Under the pieces are notes generated by a model, which saw only the letters and a list, made by a program, of their open reading frames with translations, did not search any database and was not told the origin of the DNA. A stretch of 64,000 nucleotides of DNA, taken from positions 62,001-126,000 of the forward strand of contig PKCK01000047.1 of assembly GCA_002862085.1 (NCBI GenBank), given 5' to 3'. The DNA comes from Planctomycetota bacterium (GTDB lineage: Bacteria; Planctomycetota; UBA1135; GCA-002686595). This document shows positions 10,274-19,990 of the stretch, piece by piece (positions within the stretch are counted from its first letter, which is position 1; every line of letters begins with the position of its first letter). Both the position numbers and the translations under genes were made by a program.

Positions 10274-10924
10274 ATGACCCGGCCCGAAATCGCGCGAGGC
10301 AAGCCCGGTGCCGCGGCCCTGCGAGCCCTCGATCGCAGCTGCCCCGCGCTCGCTGCCGCACGCAGGCGCGTCGCGCCCTTCCCGGGATTCCCTGCGGCCG
10401 GAGGTCCCCGCACCCACTTCCACGCGCTCGGGCGAGCGATCGTTCACCAGCAGCTCGCCGGCGCCGCGGCGCGGACCATTCACGACCGGGTCTGCGCTCT
10501 CGCGGCGGGGCGCGGTTTCCCGACCGCGGCCGAGATCCTCGAACTCCCCGACGAGCGCCTGCGCGCCGCGGGACTGTCGGGCAACAAGCTCCTCTCGCTC
10601 CGTGATCTCGCGGAGCGCAGCCTCGACGGCCGGCTCCGCCTGCGCTCCCTCGGCCGCCTCGATGACGAGACGGTCATCGAGGAGCTGATCGCGGTGCGCG
10701 GGATCGGGCGCTGGACCGCGCAGATGTTCCTGATGTTCCGCCTCGGCCGCCTCGACGTCGTGGCGCCCGACGACCTCGGGCTCCAGGAGGGGATGAAGCG
10801 CCTCGATGGTCTGGCCACGCGTCCGCGGCCGAGGGAGCTCGCGGCACGCGCCGAGGACTGGGCGCCCCTGCGCTCCGTGGCTTCCTGGGTCCTGTGGCGC
10901 CTGGCGGACGAGCGGCCGGGTTGA
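10274..10924 (+). CDS. HhH-GPD DNA-3-methyladenine glycosylase (AlkA-like)
   Basis: IVHQQLAGAAARTI, helix-hairpin-helix RGIGRWTAQMFLMF, and catalytic-Asp region APDDLGLQEG. Confidence 0.88.
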   Translation: MTRPEIARGKPGAAALRALDRSCPALAAARRRVAPFPGFPAAGGPRTHFHALGRAIVHQQLAGAAARTIHDRVCALAAGRGFPTAAEILELPDERLRAAGLSGNKLLSLRDLAERSLDGRLRLRSLGRLDDETVIEELIAVRGIGRWTAQMFLMFRLGRLDVVAPDDLGLQEGMKRLDGLATRPRPRELAARAEDWAPLRSVASWVLWRLADERPG

Positions 10925-11014
10925 CGACAGGGGCGGCGGCCACCGGGGCGCGCCGAGGGGCGGCTCCTCGACCGCGGGCGCAGCGTGCGAAGGCTCTTCT
11001 CGAGGGCCGTGGCG

Positions 11015-11497
11015 TCAGAGCTCCTCGTACATGCGGAGGAGCTCGTCCGCGGCGGCGCCTTCGCGGTCGACCCGCCGCCACGCGGGTGCGGCCACCGCGA
11101 GGTGGACCGCCGCGACGACGAGGCACGCCAGCTGGAAGCGGACCGCGAGGTTCGGCTCGCCCAGGGATCCGAGGCTGCTGACCGTCGCGATGGCGAGCAT
11201 GCCCGAAGTGGCAGTGGCGAGGGCCATGGCGACGCGTCGCGGGCCCGGGCGGACGCCTGCGGCGAAGAGCGCGGCGAGGAGACCGGCCGGGACGCCGGGG
11301 AGGAGGGCGGCACGCGGATCACCGCCCGTCCACCGGGAGGCTCCTGTGGCGAGCGCCGCCAGCAGGACGGCCGCGACACCCGTCGCGATCCAGACCGATC
11401 CGAGCGCACGGGCGCGTGCGGCCGCCGGGTCCGGACGCGGGACGCCCTGCCTCGGCCGGGCGTCCCGAGGCGCGTGAAGTCGTCGGGCGGCCTCCAT
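11015..11497 (-). CDS. Small membrane protein of unknown function
   Basis: 160-aa frame with four predicted hydrophobic segments (SVWIATGVAAVLLAALATG, LLPGVPAGLLAALFAAG, VAMALATATSGMLAIATV, FQLACLVVAAVHLAVAA). Sits between two + strand genes. Confidence 0.55.
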   Translation of the reverse strand: MEAARRLHAPRDARPRQGVPRPDPAAARARALGSVWIATGVAAVLLAALATGASRWTGGDPRAALLPGVPAGLLAALFAAGVRPGPRRVAMALATATSGMLAIATVSSLGSLGEPNLAVRFQLACLVVAAVHLAVAAPAWRRVDREGAAADELLRMYEEL

Positions 11498-11722
11498 CCT
11501 TCTTCCTCGGGGTCTCGGCACGGGACACGCGGGTTCGCGCGGGCATCGCCGGCGGATGGCGCAGGGCTCCCGTCCGGAGCCACTGCGCCCGGAATCATGG
11601 GGATGGCCGGCCTGAGAGGCCCTCGGACGGTCGATGGATACCGAGGCCGCGGACCTATCCTGCTCGCCCTTCCGGATGCTCCCGTTTCCCCCTCGTGGAG
11701 CCGCCCGGCCGCCCCGCTCCCC

Positions 11723-14167
11723 ATGTCCACCCCGATCGTCGTCCTGCTGCTCGTCCTGTTGCTCGTGGCCGTGCTCGTGGCCGTGATGCCCCGGCTGGGG
11801 GACATGGCGTCCGACGCGGAGGGGGAGTGGCCCGGCCTCCAGCGCCTCGAGTTCGGGGGCGACGAGGCCCGTGACCTGCCTTCCTCCATCGTGGCGGCGC
11901 CAGGCTCGCGCCCCGGTCTCTGGCGCCTGACCGTCTCCGCGAGCAGCGACCTCGAGGGCGAGTCCTGCGCTCTCGTGGGGACCTTCAACGAGTGGAACGA
12001 GACCGCGCTGCCCATGGAGCGCACGAGCGACGGCCGCTGGCGCGTCGAGGTGGAGCTGGAAGCGGGTGTGCATCGCTACAAGTTCTGCCTGGACAGTGAG
12101 CGCTGGGTGCCCGACCCCGCGAGCGAGGAGGATGAGGACGACGGATTCGGATCGGAGAACTCCGTCATGCGGCTGGGCGCCCTCGGGCGGCCCGAGACCC
12201 TGGAGCGCGTCCTCGCGGGCGGCGCCGTCAACACCGCCGCGCTGGCCCATGATCCGGCGCTGCCCCTCTATCGCCATCGCCTCGCAGATGGCCGCGTACG
12301 CCTCCGCTACCGGACCCTCGACGGCGACGTCGATGCGGTCGCGCTCCTGCGCGAGGGCGTTCCGTCCCTGGAGCTCGCGCCGATCGAATCCCCGTCGCCC
12401 TTCCGCTTCTGGCAAGTGGACCTCGAGGCGCCGGCGGAGGCGGCGCCGACGGGGTACAGCTTCGCCGTGCGCCAAGGCGAATCCGCTTGGCTCGATCCGC
12501 GGGGCCACGTCCTCGACCTCGGGGAGCTCCCCCAGATCCGCACGCCGGACTGGGCGAAGGAGGCGATCTGGTACCAGATCTTCCCCGAGCGCTTCCGCAA
12601 CGGCGACCCTGCCAACGACCCCGAGTTCACCCGGCGCTGGACGTCGGACTGGAACGAGCCCGCCGCGTTCGAGGGCGAAGATGGCCAGACCTTCTGGGAG
12701 TACTACGTCTATCAGCGGATGTACGGGGGGGACCTGAAGGGCATCGCGGACCGCCTCGATCACCTGCAGGAGCTCGGCGTGGATGCGATCTACCTGAACC
12801 CGATCTTCCAGGCCGAGGGGCCGCACAAGTACAACGCGACGGATTTCCGTCACGTGGACACGGCGCTCGGCGCTGGCGAGGACTACGCCACCGCGACGAT
12901 GGAGGAGGAGTTCGCTGACCCCTCCACCTGGACGTGGACGCCGTCGGATCGCGTCTTCCTCGACTTCCTCGCCGAGTGCAAGGCTCGGGGGCTGCGCGTG
13001 ATCCTCGACGCAGTGTTCAACCACGTCGGGGTCATGAACCCCGCCTTCCGTGACGTTCAGGAACGCGGCGAGGAGTCGGCCTTCGCCGACTGGTTCCGGA
13101 TCCGCTCCTGGCAGCCCTTCGAGTACTCGGGGTGGGCTGGCTTCGGGGAGCTGCCCGTCTTCGCCAAGAGCGCCACCGGCTTCGCCTCGGAGGCCGTCAA
13201 GGAGCACATCTTCGCGGTGACCCGGCGCTGGATGGACCCCGACGGCGACGGCGACCCCTCGGACGGGATCGACGGCTGGCGCCTGGACGTACCGGGCGAG
13301 ATCGCGCCGGAGTTCTGGGCGGAGTGGCGTGCGCTGGTGAAGTCGATCAACCCCGACGCCTACATCTCGGGTGAGATCTGGAACCGCGCCGATCGCTGGC
13401 TGGACGGGCGCACGTTCGACGCGGTGATGAACTACCGCTTCGCGGAGCCCGTCGTGGCGTGGGTCGGGAACATCGAGAGGAAGATCAGCGTGACCGAGCT
13501 CGACCGCCAGCTCCTCGAGCTGCGTCTCGCCTACCCGGCGGAGGTGAGCTTCGCGCTGATGAACCTCGTGGACAGCCACGACACCGACCGCATCGCGTCG
13601 ATGCTGCTCAACCCCGATCGGCCCTATGACCGGAGCAACGCGATCCAGCGGGAGGACGACTACGACTCCGGCCGGCCTCACCCGATCCACTTCGCGCGGC
13701 AGCGACTCATCGCCCTCCTGCAGATGACCTACGTGGGCGCGCCGATGATCTACTACGGCGACGAGGTCGGGATGTGGGGGGCCGATGACCCGACCAACCG
13801 TCAGCCCATGGTCTGGCGCGACCTCGAGCCGTACGACCGGCCCGACGAGGTCTTCTTCGACGAGGCGCACTTCGCGGTGTACCGCGAGCTCGTGGCCCTG
13901 CGCCGTGCCCACGTCGCTCTGCGGCTGGGCTCGTTCCGGACCGTGATCGCCGACGAGGCTCAGGACCTGTGGGTCTTCGAGCGGGTGCACGGGGCGGACT
14001 CGGTGCTCGTCGCCGTCACTCCGTCCGAGGCGGGCGCGAGGTTCGAGCTGCCCGCGCCGCCGGCCGGGACGCGCTGGGTGAGCGTGCTCGGAGACGAGGG
14101 CGAGGACGATGGCGTCTCCGTGCGAGTGCCTGGCCTCTTCGGACGCGTCTGGTCGGCGCAGGCCTGA
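11723..14167 (+). CDS. Membrane-anchored GH13 alpha-amylase-family glycosidase with N-terminal CBM48/E-set-like domain
   Basis: N-terminal TM helix IVVLLLVLLLVAVLVAV; E-set-like CALVGTFNEWNETALPM...AGVHRYKFCLD; GH13 motifs DAVFNHVG, GWRLDVPGE, GEIWNRA, NLVDSHDTDR. Confidence 0.92.
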   Translation: MSTPIVVLLLVLLLVAVLVAVMPRLGDMASDAEGEWPGLQRLEFGGDEARDLPSSIVAAPGSRPGLWRLTVSASSDLEGESCALVGTFNEWNETALPMERTSDGRWRVEVELEAGVHRYKFCLDSERWVPDPASEEDEDDGFGSENSVMRLGALGRPETLERVLAGGAVNTAALAHDPALPLYRHRLADGRVRLRYRTLDGDVDAVALLREGVPSLELAPIESPSPFRFWQVDLEAPAEAAPTGYSFAVRQGESAWLDPRGHVLDLGELPQIRTPDWAKEAIWYQIFPERFRNGDPANDPEFTRRWTSDWNEPAAFEGEDGQTFWEYYVYQRMYGGDLKGIADRLDHLQELGVDAIYLNPIFQAEGPHKYNATDFRHVDTALGAGEDYATATMEEEFADPSTWTWTPSDRVFLDFLAECKARGLRVILDAVFNHVGVMNPAFRDVQERGEESAFADWFRIRSWQPFEYSGWAGFGELPVFAKSATGFASEAVKEHIFAVTRRWMDPDGDGDPSDGIDGWRLDVPGEIAPEFWAEWRALVKSINPDAYISGEIWNRADRWLDGRTFDAVMNYRFAEPVVAWVGNIERKISVTELDRQLLELRLAYPAEVSFALMNLVDSHDTDRIASMLLNPDRPYDRSNAIQREDDYDSGRPHPIHFARQRLIALLQMTYVGAPMIYYGDEVGMWGADDPTNRQPMVWRDLEPYDRPDEVFFDEAHFAVYRELVALRRAHVALRLGSFRTVIADEAQDLWVFERVHGADSVLVAVTPSEAGARFELPAPPAGTRWVSVLGDEGEDDGVSVRVPGLFGRVWSAQA

Positions 14168-14248
14168 CGGCGAAGCGGCCTCCGGCAACTTCGTCGAAGG
14201 CCCGGTTGAGGGGCACGGATCGCGGTTCGATTCGGCAAACTCCCGGCC

Positions 14249-15679
14249 ATGCAGACCGGAGGCCGCCAGACGGAGGAGTTCCCGCGGGCCTTCGGGGTCC
14301 TGCTGCCGCTCGCCGGGCTGCCAGGACGCCACGGGATCGGGGACCTCGGACCGGAGTCGGTGCGTTGGCTCGACTGGCTCTCGAGCGCGGGCGTGACGTG
14401 GTGGCAGATGCTGCCGGTGGGACCTCTGGGCCCGGGGAACTCCCCCTACGCCTCGAGCTCGGCCTTCGCTGCCGAGCCCCTCTACATCTCCCTCGAGCTT
14501 CTGCGCGACGACGGCTTGCTCGGGCCTGGCGACATCGAGGGTCCGAAGGAGCTGCGGGCGGGCAACGTGCGCTACAGGCGTGTCCGGCGCTTCAAGGAGG
14601 AGCGGCTCCAGCTCGCCTTCGAGGAATGGCGCGCCTCGAAGGGCGATCTCGCCGCGGAGACCGCCGCCTTCCGGGCAGCCGAGGCGGGATGGCTCGAGCC
14701 CTGGTTGGATCACGCCGCCCGGGAGGGCGGCGACGAGGCCGCCGCGCGGGCGCTCTTCCTCCAGCTCACCTTCCAGCGCCAGTGGTCGGGGCTGCGCGCG
14801 GCCGCTGCCGCGAGGGGCGTCATGCTCATGGGGGACGCACCGATCTTCGTCGGGAAGGACTCCGTCGACGTCGAGGCTCACCCCGAGCTCTTCCGCCTCC
14901 GGAAGAACGGCGCGCCGCAGGTGCTCACCGGTTGCCCTCCGGACGCCATGAATCCCGACGGTCAGAGATGGGGGCACCCGCACTACGCGTGGGACGCCCA
15001 CCGCGCCGAGGACTTCCGCTGGTGGCGGGCGCGGATGCGGCGGCAGCTCGAGCTCTTCGACGCCGTGCGCATCGATCACTTCATCGGCTTCCGTAACGCG
15101 TGGGAGATCCCGGCGAGCGCCTCGACCGCTGCGAAGGGGGAGTGGGTCCGGACGCCGGGGGAGGAGCTGCTCGACGCGATCCGCGACGAGCTCGGGGGGC
15201 TCCCGCTGATCGCGGAGGACCTGGGATCGGTGAACGACGAGGTGCTGGCCCTCCGCGATGAATACGGTCTGCCGGGCATGCGGGTGCTCCAGTGGGGCTT
15301 CGAGCCCGGTTCCTACCACGCGAACTGGGCCGCCTCCGAGAACGCCGTCGTCTACCCCGCGACCCACGACAACGACACCTGCGTCGGCTGGTGGCACGGG
15401 CTCGATCCAGGCTCGCGCATGCGCTTCAAGGCGGCCACCGGAGGCGACGGGAAGACCGTCGCGGCCACCATGGTGCGCGTGGCCTGCGTCAGCCGCGCAC
15501 ACACCGCCATCGTGCAGCTCCAGGATCTCCTGGGGCTCGGACGTGCGACGCGTATGAACACACCGGGCACGCCCACCGGCAACTGGGTGTGGCGCGCGCG
15601 GCGCGCCGACCTCACCGTATCTCGCGCTCGTAGACTGCGCGAGCTCCTGGATGCGACCGATCGCATCCCCGCTTCATGA
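14249..15679 (+). CDS. malQ: 4-alpha-glucanotransferase (GH77)
   Basis: FGVLLPLAGLPGRHGIGDLG, WWQMLPVGPLGPGNSPYASSSAFA, RIDHFIGFRNAWEIP, LIAEDLGSVNDEVLALRDEYGLPGMRVLQWGF, TGNWVWR are GH77 signatures. Confidence 0.95.
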   Translation: MQTGGRQTEEFPRAFGVLLPLAGLPGRHGIGDLGPESVRWLDWLSSAGVTWWQMLPVGPLGPGNSPYASSSAFAAEPLYISLELLRDDGLLGPGDIEGPKELRAGNVRYRRVRRFKEERLQLAFEEWRASKGDLAAETAAFRAAEAGWLEPWLDHAAREGGDEAAARALFLQLTFQRQWSGLRAAAAARGVMLMGDAPIFVGKDSVDVEAHPELFRLRKNGAPQVLTGCPPDAMNPDGQRWGHPHYAWDAHRAEDFRWWRARMRRQLELFDAVRIDHFIGFRNAWEIPASASTAAKGEWVRTPGEELLDAIRDELGGLPLIAEDLGSVNDEVLALRDEYGLPGMRVLQWGFEPGSYHANWAASENAVVYPATHDNDTCVGWWHGLDPGSRMRFKAATGGDGKTVAATMVRVACVSRAHTAIVQLQDLLGLGRATRMNTPGTPTGNWVWRARRADLTVSRARRLRELLDATDRIPAS

Positions 15680-17751
15680 CTGCCAAGACCTTTTCAAAGC
15701 GCCTGCGCGCCCTCGCCTTCGACCTGCGCTGGACGTGGTGTCCGACCACCCAGGCGGCCTTCGCCGCCGTGGATCCCCATGAGTGGGGTGCGACGAACCA
15801 CGCGCCCCTGGAGATGCTGCGGCGCGTCTCCTCAGCGCGTCTCGAGTCCTGTGCCGAGGACCCCGCCTTCGAGAAGCTCCTCAGCGCGGCCGAGCAGGCG
15901 AGCGACGCCTACTACGGAGCGGAGACGTGGTGGGAGCGCAAGAAGGCCGCCAGTGCTCCGCGCGCTCGCGTCGCGTACTTCTGCAGTGAGTTCGCGATCC
16001 ACGAGAGCCTTCAGCAGTACTCGGGTGGCCTCGGCGTGCTCGCGGGAGACCACGTGAAGAGCGCATCGGACCTGGGGGTTCCCTTCGTCGGCGTGGGGCT
16101 CCTCTACCGGCACGGCTACTACATCCAGGAGCTGCGCGCGGATGGGACCACGCGCGTGCTCTATCCGGAGGTCGACTTCGCGGACCTGCCGATCACCGAC
16201 ACGGGCAAGGAGATCCTCTGCCCGGTGGGGGGCAAGGAAGTCCGGGCGAAGATCTGGCGCCAGCAAGTCGGTCGGGTCAGCCTTCTGCTGCTCGACGCGG
16301 ACATCGACGGAGAGCCCAAAGCCCACCGTGAACTGACCCAGGGCCTCTACAAGGGCGCGCCGGATCTGCGACTGCGCCAGCAGGTGCTCCTCGGCGTGGG
16401 AGGCATGCGGGCCCTCGAGGCCATGCGCATGAAGCCGACGGTCGTGCACCTCAACGAGGGCCACGCGGCGTTCGCATCCGTGGAGCGTCTCGTCGGCCTC
16501 GTCCAGAAGGGCAAGAGCCTCGACGCGGCCCTCGAAACCGTGCGCGCTTCCACCGTCTTCACGACGCACACGCCCGTTCCAGCCGGTCACGACCGCTACG
16601 AGCCGGCGGACGTCGCGAAGTACATGAAGGGGCATCTATCGGCGCTGGGCCTTTCGAAGGAGGCCTTCGCGGACATGGCCCGGGAGACGCCCGGCGACGA
16701 GCTCGAGTCCTTCTGTATGACCGTGCTGGGCCTGCGCACCGCGGGCCGCGTGAACGGTGTGGCCGAGCTCCACGGGAAGGTCAGCCGCGAGATGTGGGTG
16801 GGTGCCTACCCCGAGGCCGGGACCCCGGAGGAGGTGCCCATCGGCCACATCACGAACGGGGTGCATACGCGCACGTGGCTCGCGCCCGAGGCGGATGCGC
16901 TCTACACGAAGTACATCAAGCCGCGCTGGAACGCCGCCGATCCGGCGGCCGATCCGTGGGCCCGGGCTGCGAAGATCCCGCTCGCGGACCTGTGGGCGCT
17001 GCGTAACGTGCTGCGGGCGAAGCTCGTGCACTTCGTTCGCGAGCGCATGGCGCGCCAGGCGGAGCGCCGCGGCGAGGACACGCGCGAGGCCTGGTGCACT
17101 TTCGACGAGAACGCCCTGACCCTCGGCTTCGCGCGACGCTTCGCCACCTACAAGCGCGCCCCGCTCATCTTCAAGGAAGCGAAGCGCCTCGCGTCGCTCC
17201 TCTCCGATCCGGAACGGCCCGTTCAGATCGTCTTCGCCGGCAAGGCGCACCCCCGGGACGAGCAGGGGCAAGAGCTCGCGCGGGTCATCCATCAGCACGC
17301 GCGGAAGGCCGGCTTCAAGGGGCGCGTCGCGCTCATCGAGGAGTACGACATGCAGGTCGGCCGCATGCTCACCAGCGGATGCGACGTCTGGCTCAACAAC
17401 CCCGTCCGGCCGAACGAGGCGAGCGGGACGAGCGGCATGAAGCCGCCCCTGCACGGGGGGCTGAACGCCTCGATCCTCGACGGATGGTGGCCCGAGGGAT
17501 TCGACGGGACCAACGGCTGGGCCGTGGGGGACGAGTCGGAGTTCCAGAGCCGAGCGAAGCAGGATCTTCACGACGCGAAGGCGCTCGTGGAGGTGCTCGA
17601 GCGGGAGATCGTGCCGCTCTTCTACGAGCGCGGCCCGGACGGGCTGCCGAAGGGCTGGCTGGAGATGGCCCGCCGGTCCCTGGTCACGGTCCCGGGTCGC
17701 TTCAACACGCACCGCATGGTCGGCCAGTACGTGGACGCGTACCTCGGCTGA
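15676..17751 (+). CDS. glgP: Alpha-glucan (glycogen/maltodextrin) phosphorylase
   Basis: AYFCSEFAIHESLQQYSGGLGVLAGDHVKSASDLGVPFVGVGLLYRHGYYIQ, VHLNEGHAAFASVERL, TTHTPVPAGHDRY, and PLP-site region NPVRPNEASGTSGMKPPLHGGLNASILDGWWPEG. Overlaps malQ stop by 4 bp (ATGA). Confidence 0.95.
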   Translation: MTAKTFSKRLRALAFDLRWTWCPTTQAAFAAVDPHEWGATNHAPLEMLRRVSSARLESCAEDPAFEKLLSAAEQASDAYYGAETWWERKKAASAPRARVAYFCSEFAIHESLQQYSGGLGVLAGDHVKSASDLGVPFVGVGLLYRHGYYIQELRADGTTRVLYPEVDFADLPITDTGKEILCPVGGKEVRAKIWRQQVGRVSLLLLDADIDGEPKAHRELTQGLYKGAPDLRLRQQVLLGVGGMRALEAMRMKPTVVHLNEGHAAFASVERLVGLVQKGKSLDAALETVRASTVFTTHTPVPAGHDRYEPADVAKYMKGHLSALGLSKEAFADMARETPGDELESFCMTVLGLRTAGRVNGVAELHGKVSREMWVGAYPEAGTPEEVPIGHITNGVHTRTWLAPEADALYTKYIKPRWNAADPAADPWARAAKIPLADLWALRNVLRAKLVHFVRERMARQAERRGEDTREAWCTFDENALTLGFARRFATYKRAPLIFKEAKRLASLLSDPERPVQIVFAGKAHPRDEQGQELARVIHQHARKAGFKGRVALIEEYDMQVGRMLTSGCDVWLNNPVRPNEASGTSGMKPPLHGGLNASILDGWWPEGFDGTNGWAVGDESEFQSRAKQDLHDAKALVEVLEREIVPLFYERGPDGLPKGWLEMARRSLVTVPGRFNTHRMVGQYVDAYLG

Positions 17752-17824
17752 CGAGGTCCGCGCTGGTCGCGCGCGTCTCTCGGCCCCGGGCGAGCGATAT
17801 CCCGGGTTCGAGAGCGCGCTGCGC

Positions 17825-19753
17825 TCAGCGGAAGTCGACCCTCAGCGCCGAGGAGAGGTTCGACGTGAGGAAGGGGTTCTGGTCGCGGTACCAGTACTGG
17901 AAGTAATAGCTCTGTCCCGCCTGGACGGCGCCGATCATGGGGATGTTGGAGAGGTCCGGCGCGTAGGAGGCGATGCCGGTCCCACGATCGGAGACGACTC
18001 CGTTGAAGCGGACGAGCGGTGTCCCGAGGCAGAGGATCCCCTGGCTCCCGCTGCCGAGCGGGACGATCCCCGGTGTGTAGGCGACCACGAAGAGGCCGAA
18101 CTGGTTGCGCGGGACGTCCGTGACGTTGAGGACGAGAGCGCGGTCAGCGGCCACTGAGCTGCCGATGGCCTCCAGGAAGGCGCCCACTCCGGTCGAGTTG
18201 GGCGCGCCGAGGCAGGTCGTCGCTCCGACGAAGCCCTCGCAGCCGGGGCCGCAGTGGTAGGGGTCGTACGGGAACGCGCCCATGTCCGCCCTGGTGCCGT
18301 CAGGATCGTTACCTGCGGTGGGCGAGGCGATGTCGATGCACGGTGAGTCAGGGAGCAGGTGCATGTCGACCGGAGCCATGTGGAAACGCGGCGTGGCGTC
18401 GATGTTCCCCATCCCGTTCGCGCCGCCCTCGACGTTCGAGTAGGAGATATCGACAGCTGCAGCCAGACGGGGGATCGGGCCACCCCGTACGATCGAGTTG
18501 CGCAGGGCGCCGGCGCCCTCGACGCTCGTCGCGCCGCCGGTGGCGTCGTTGTCGACGAAGGTGCAGCGGTCGATGAAGGGAGAGCCGAGGATCGCTCCAC
18601 CGCCGCTGGAGAACTGGTCGATCGCCGTGTTGAGCGCGAAGACGCATCCGTTGACCGTGGTCTCCGCCGCCGCCGACACGGCACCTCCGCCGCAGCTCAG
18701 CTGGCCGCCCAGGGCGGCGTTGTGCTCGAAGATCGAGTCTCGGACGGCGCCGATGCCCTCGATCGAGACCGCTCCACCGAACTGCCCCGTGTTGCTCCGG
18801 AAGAGACAGCGCAGAAGAGTGATCGACTGGTTCGCCGCGCCGGGCATGCCTTGGAAGGAGAGGGCGCCGCCGGGATGAGGGTCGTGGCCCGTGTCGTTGG
18901 AGACGAAGCTCGAGTCCCGCACGACGAGCTGGCAGGACTCGGCGAAGATCGCGCCGCCGTCGTCGCCGCTCACGTTGTGCGCGAAGGAGCAATCCTGGAA
19001 GACGTGGGCGCCGCCCTGGATCCAGAGCGCTCCGCCCGATGCGAGGGCGGCGCGGTTCGCGGTGAACTGACAGTCCGTGGCGATCACGACGCTGTCGATC
19101 GCACGGATGGCGCCGCCTTCGCCGCCCGTCGCGCAGCCGTCGAAGACGCACTCCTGCAGCCGGAGGAAGGCCTTGCGCGCCCAGATACCGCCGCCGGAGT
19201 CCGATCTGTTCGCGTCGCCGCAATCCCGGAAGGTGATCCGCTGCATCATCGGGGCGCCACCGTCGAGGAACAACCCGCTGCCGAACTCGGCGAACTCGCC
19301 GCCGGTGATCACGAGGTCGCGCAGGGTGGGGGAGCTCCCGCCAGCGCAGAAGATGCCGCCGCCCACGAAGGGGAGGCCGGGGCCGGGGAGCGGTGAGGGC
19401 TGGCCCTGGACGCCCTCGAGGGTGAAGCCCTCGAGCACGGCGCTGGCGCCTTCTCCGTTCTTGAACGTGACCACGCTGCCGGGCGGGAAGCCCATCGGGG
19501 GCGACTGGAGGGTCGTCACAGCCGAGCCGCCGGTGGAGCGGACCTCGACGTTCTTACCCAGGAAATCGATCCGCTCGCCCGGGTAGTTGCCGGGCGCCAC
19601 GAGGATCGTGTCGCCGCTCTGGGTGCTGGCCGCGGCCACGGCGTAGGAGACGCTCGTGTACGGACTCGACGGGGTCCCGTTGCCAGGGCCAGCGGCGGCC
19701 GCGTCGACGAACCATGTGGATTGCAGGCTGACGGCGAGTATCGGAAGGAGCAT
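17825..19753 (-). CDS. Secreted right-handed parallel beta-helix protein with C-terminal WYRD module
   Basis: Signal peptide, then polymorphic-membrane-protein-type repeats (GGAIRAIDSVVIATDCQFTANRAALASGGAL). Last ~130 aa end in YYFQYWYRDQNPFLTSNLSSALRVDFR, shared with three other proteins here. Confidence 0.85.
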   Translation of the reverse strand: MLLPILAVSLQSTWFVDAAAAGPGNGTPSSPYTSVSYAVAAASTQSGDTILVAPGNYPGERIDFLGKNVEVRSTGGSAVTTLQSPPMGFPPGSVVTFKNGEGASAVLEGFTLEGVQGQPSPLPGPGLPFVGGGIFCAGGSSPTLRDLVITGGEFAEFGSGLFLDGGAPMMQRITFRDCGDANRSDSGGGIWARKAFLRLQECVFDGCATGGEGGAIRAIDSVVIATDCQFTANRAALASGGALWIQGGAHVFQDCSFAHNVSGDDGGAIFAESCQLVVRDSSFVSNDTGHDPHPGGALSFQGMPGAANQSITLLRCLFRSNTGQFGGAVSIEGIGAVRDSIFEHNAALGGQLSCGGGAVSAAAETTVNGCVFALNTAIDQFSSGGGAILGSPFIDRCTFVDNDATGGATSVEGAGALRNSIVRGGPIPRLAAAVDISYSNVEGGANGMGNIDATPRFHMAPVDMHLLPDSPCIDIASPTAGNDPDGTRADMGAFPYDPYHCGPGCEGFVGATTCLGAPNSTGVGAFLEAIGSSVAADRALVLNVTDVPRNQFGLFVVAYTPGIVPLGSGSQGILCLGTPLVRFNGVVSDRGTGIASYAPDLSNIPMIGAVQAGQSYYFQYWYRDQNPFLTSNLSSALRVDFR

Positions 19754-19990
19754 GCGTGCGATGTGGGCAGATTGACTCGGGCGACCGAGCGACTCGAGCA
19801 GTTCTGGCGTGCCGCCCGCAGCCGATGGAGAGGAAGCTGCGACACGTCCGCACAACCCCCCAAATCGAAGCTACCCCGCTCAGCAGGGGGAGGCCAAACG
19901 CGCGTCTCGTGTTGAACATCGACTGCGCGAACCGATTCAACCCGGGACGCACCATGGCTCCCCACGGTCCATAATACGCCGCGACGCCCC

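Noticed and set aside
7145-10483. Minus-strand ORF of 1112 aa opposite the BNR-repeat gene
   Set aside because: Low-complexity Arg/Ala/Val/Asp composition typical of a GC-rich antisense frame; the sense strand has clear domains and a signal peptide.
11015-15502. Minus-strand ORF of 1495 aa opposite GH13 and malQ
   Set aside because: Antisense shadow of high-GC coding sequence with no domain signal. Only its last 160 codons (11015-11497), outside the sense genes, look like a real membrane protein.
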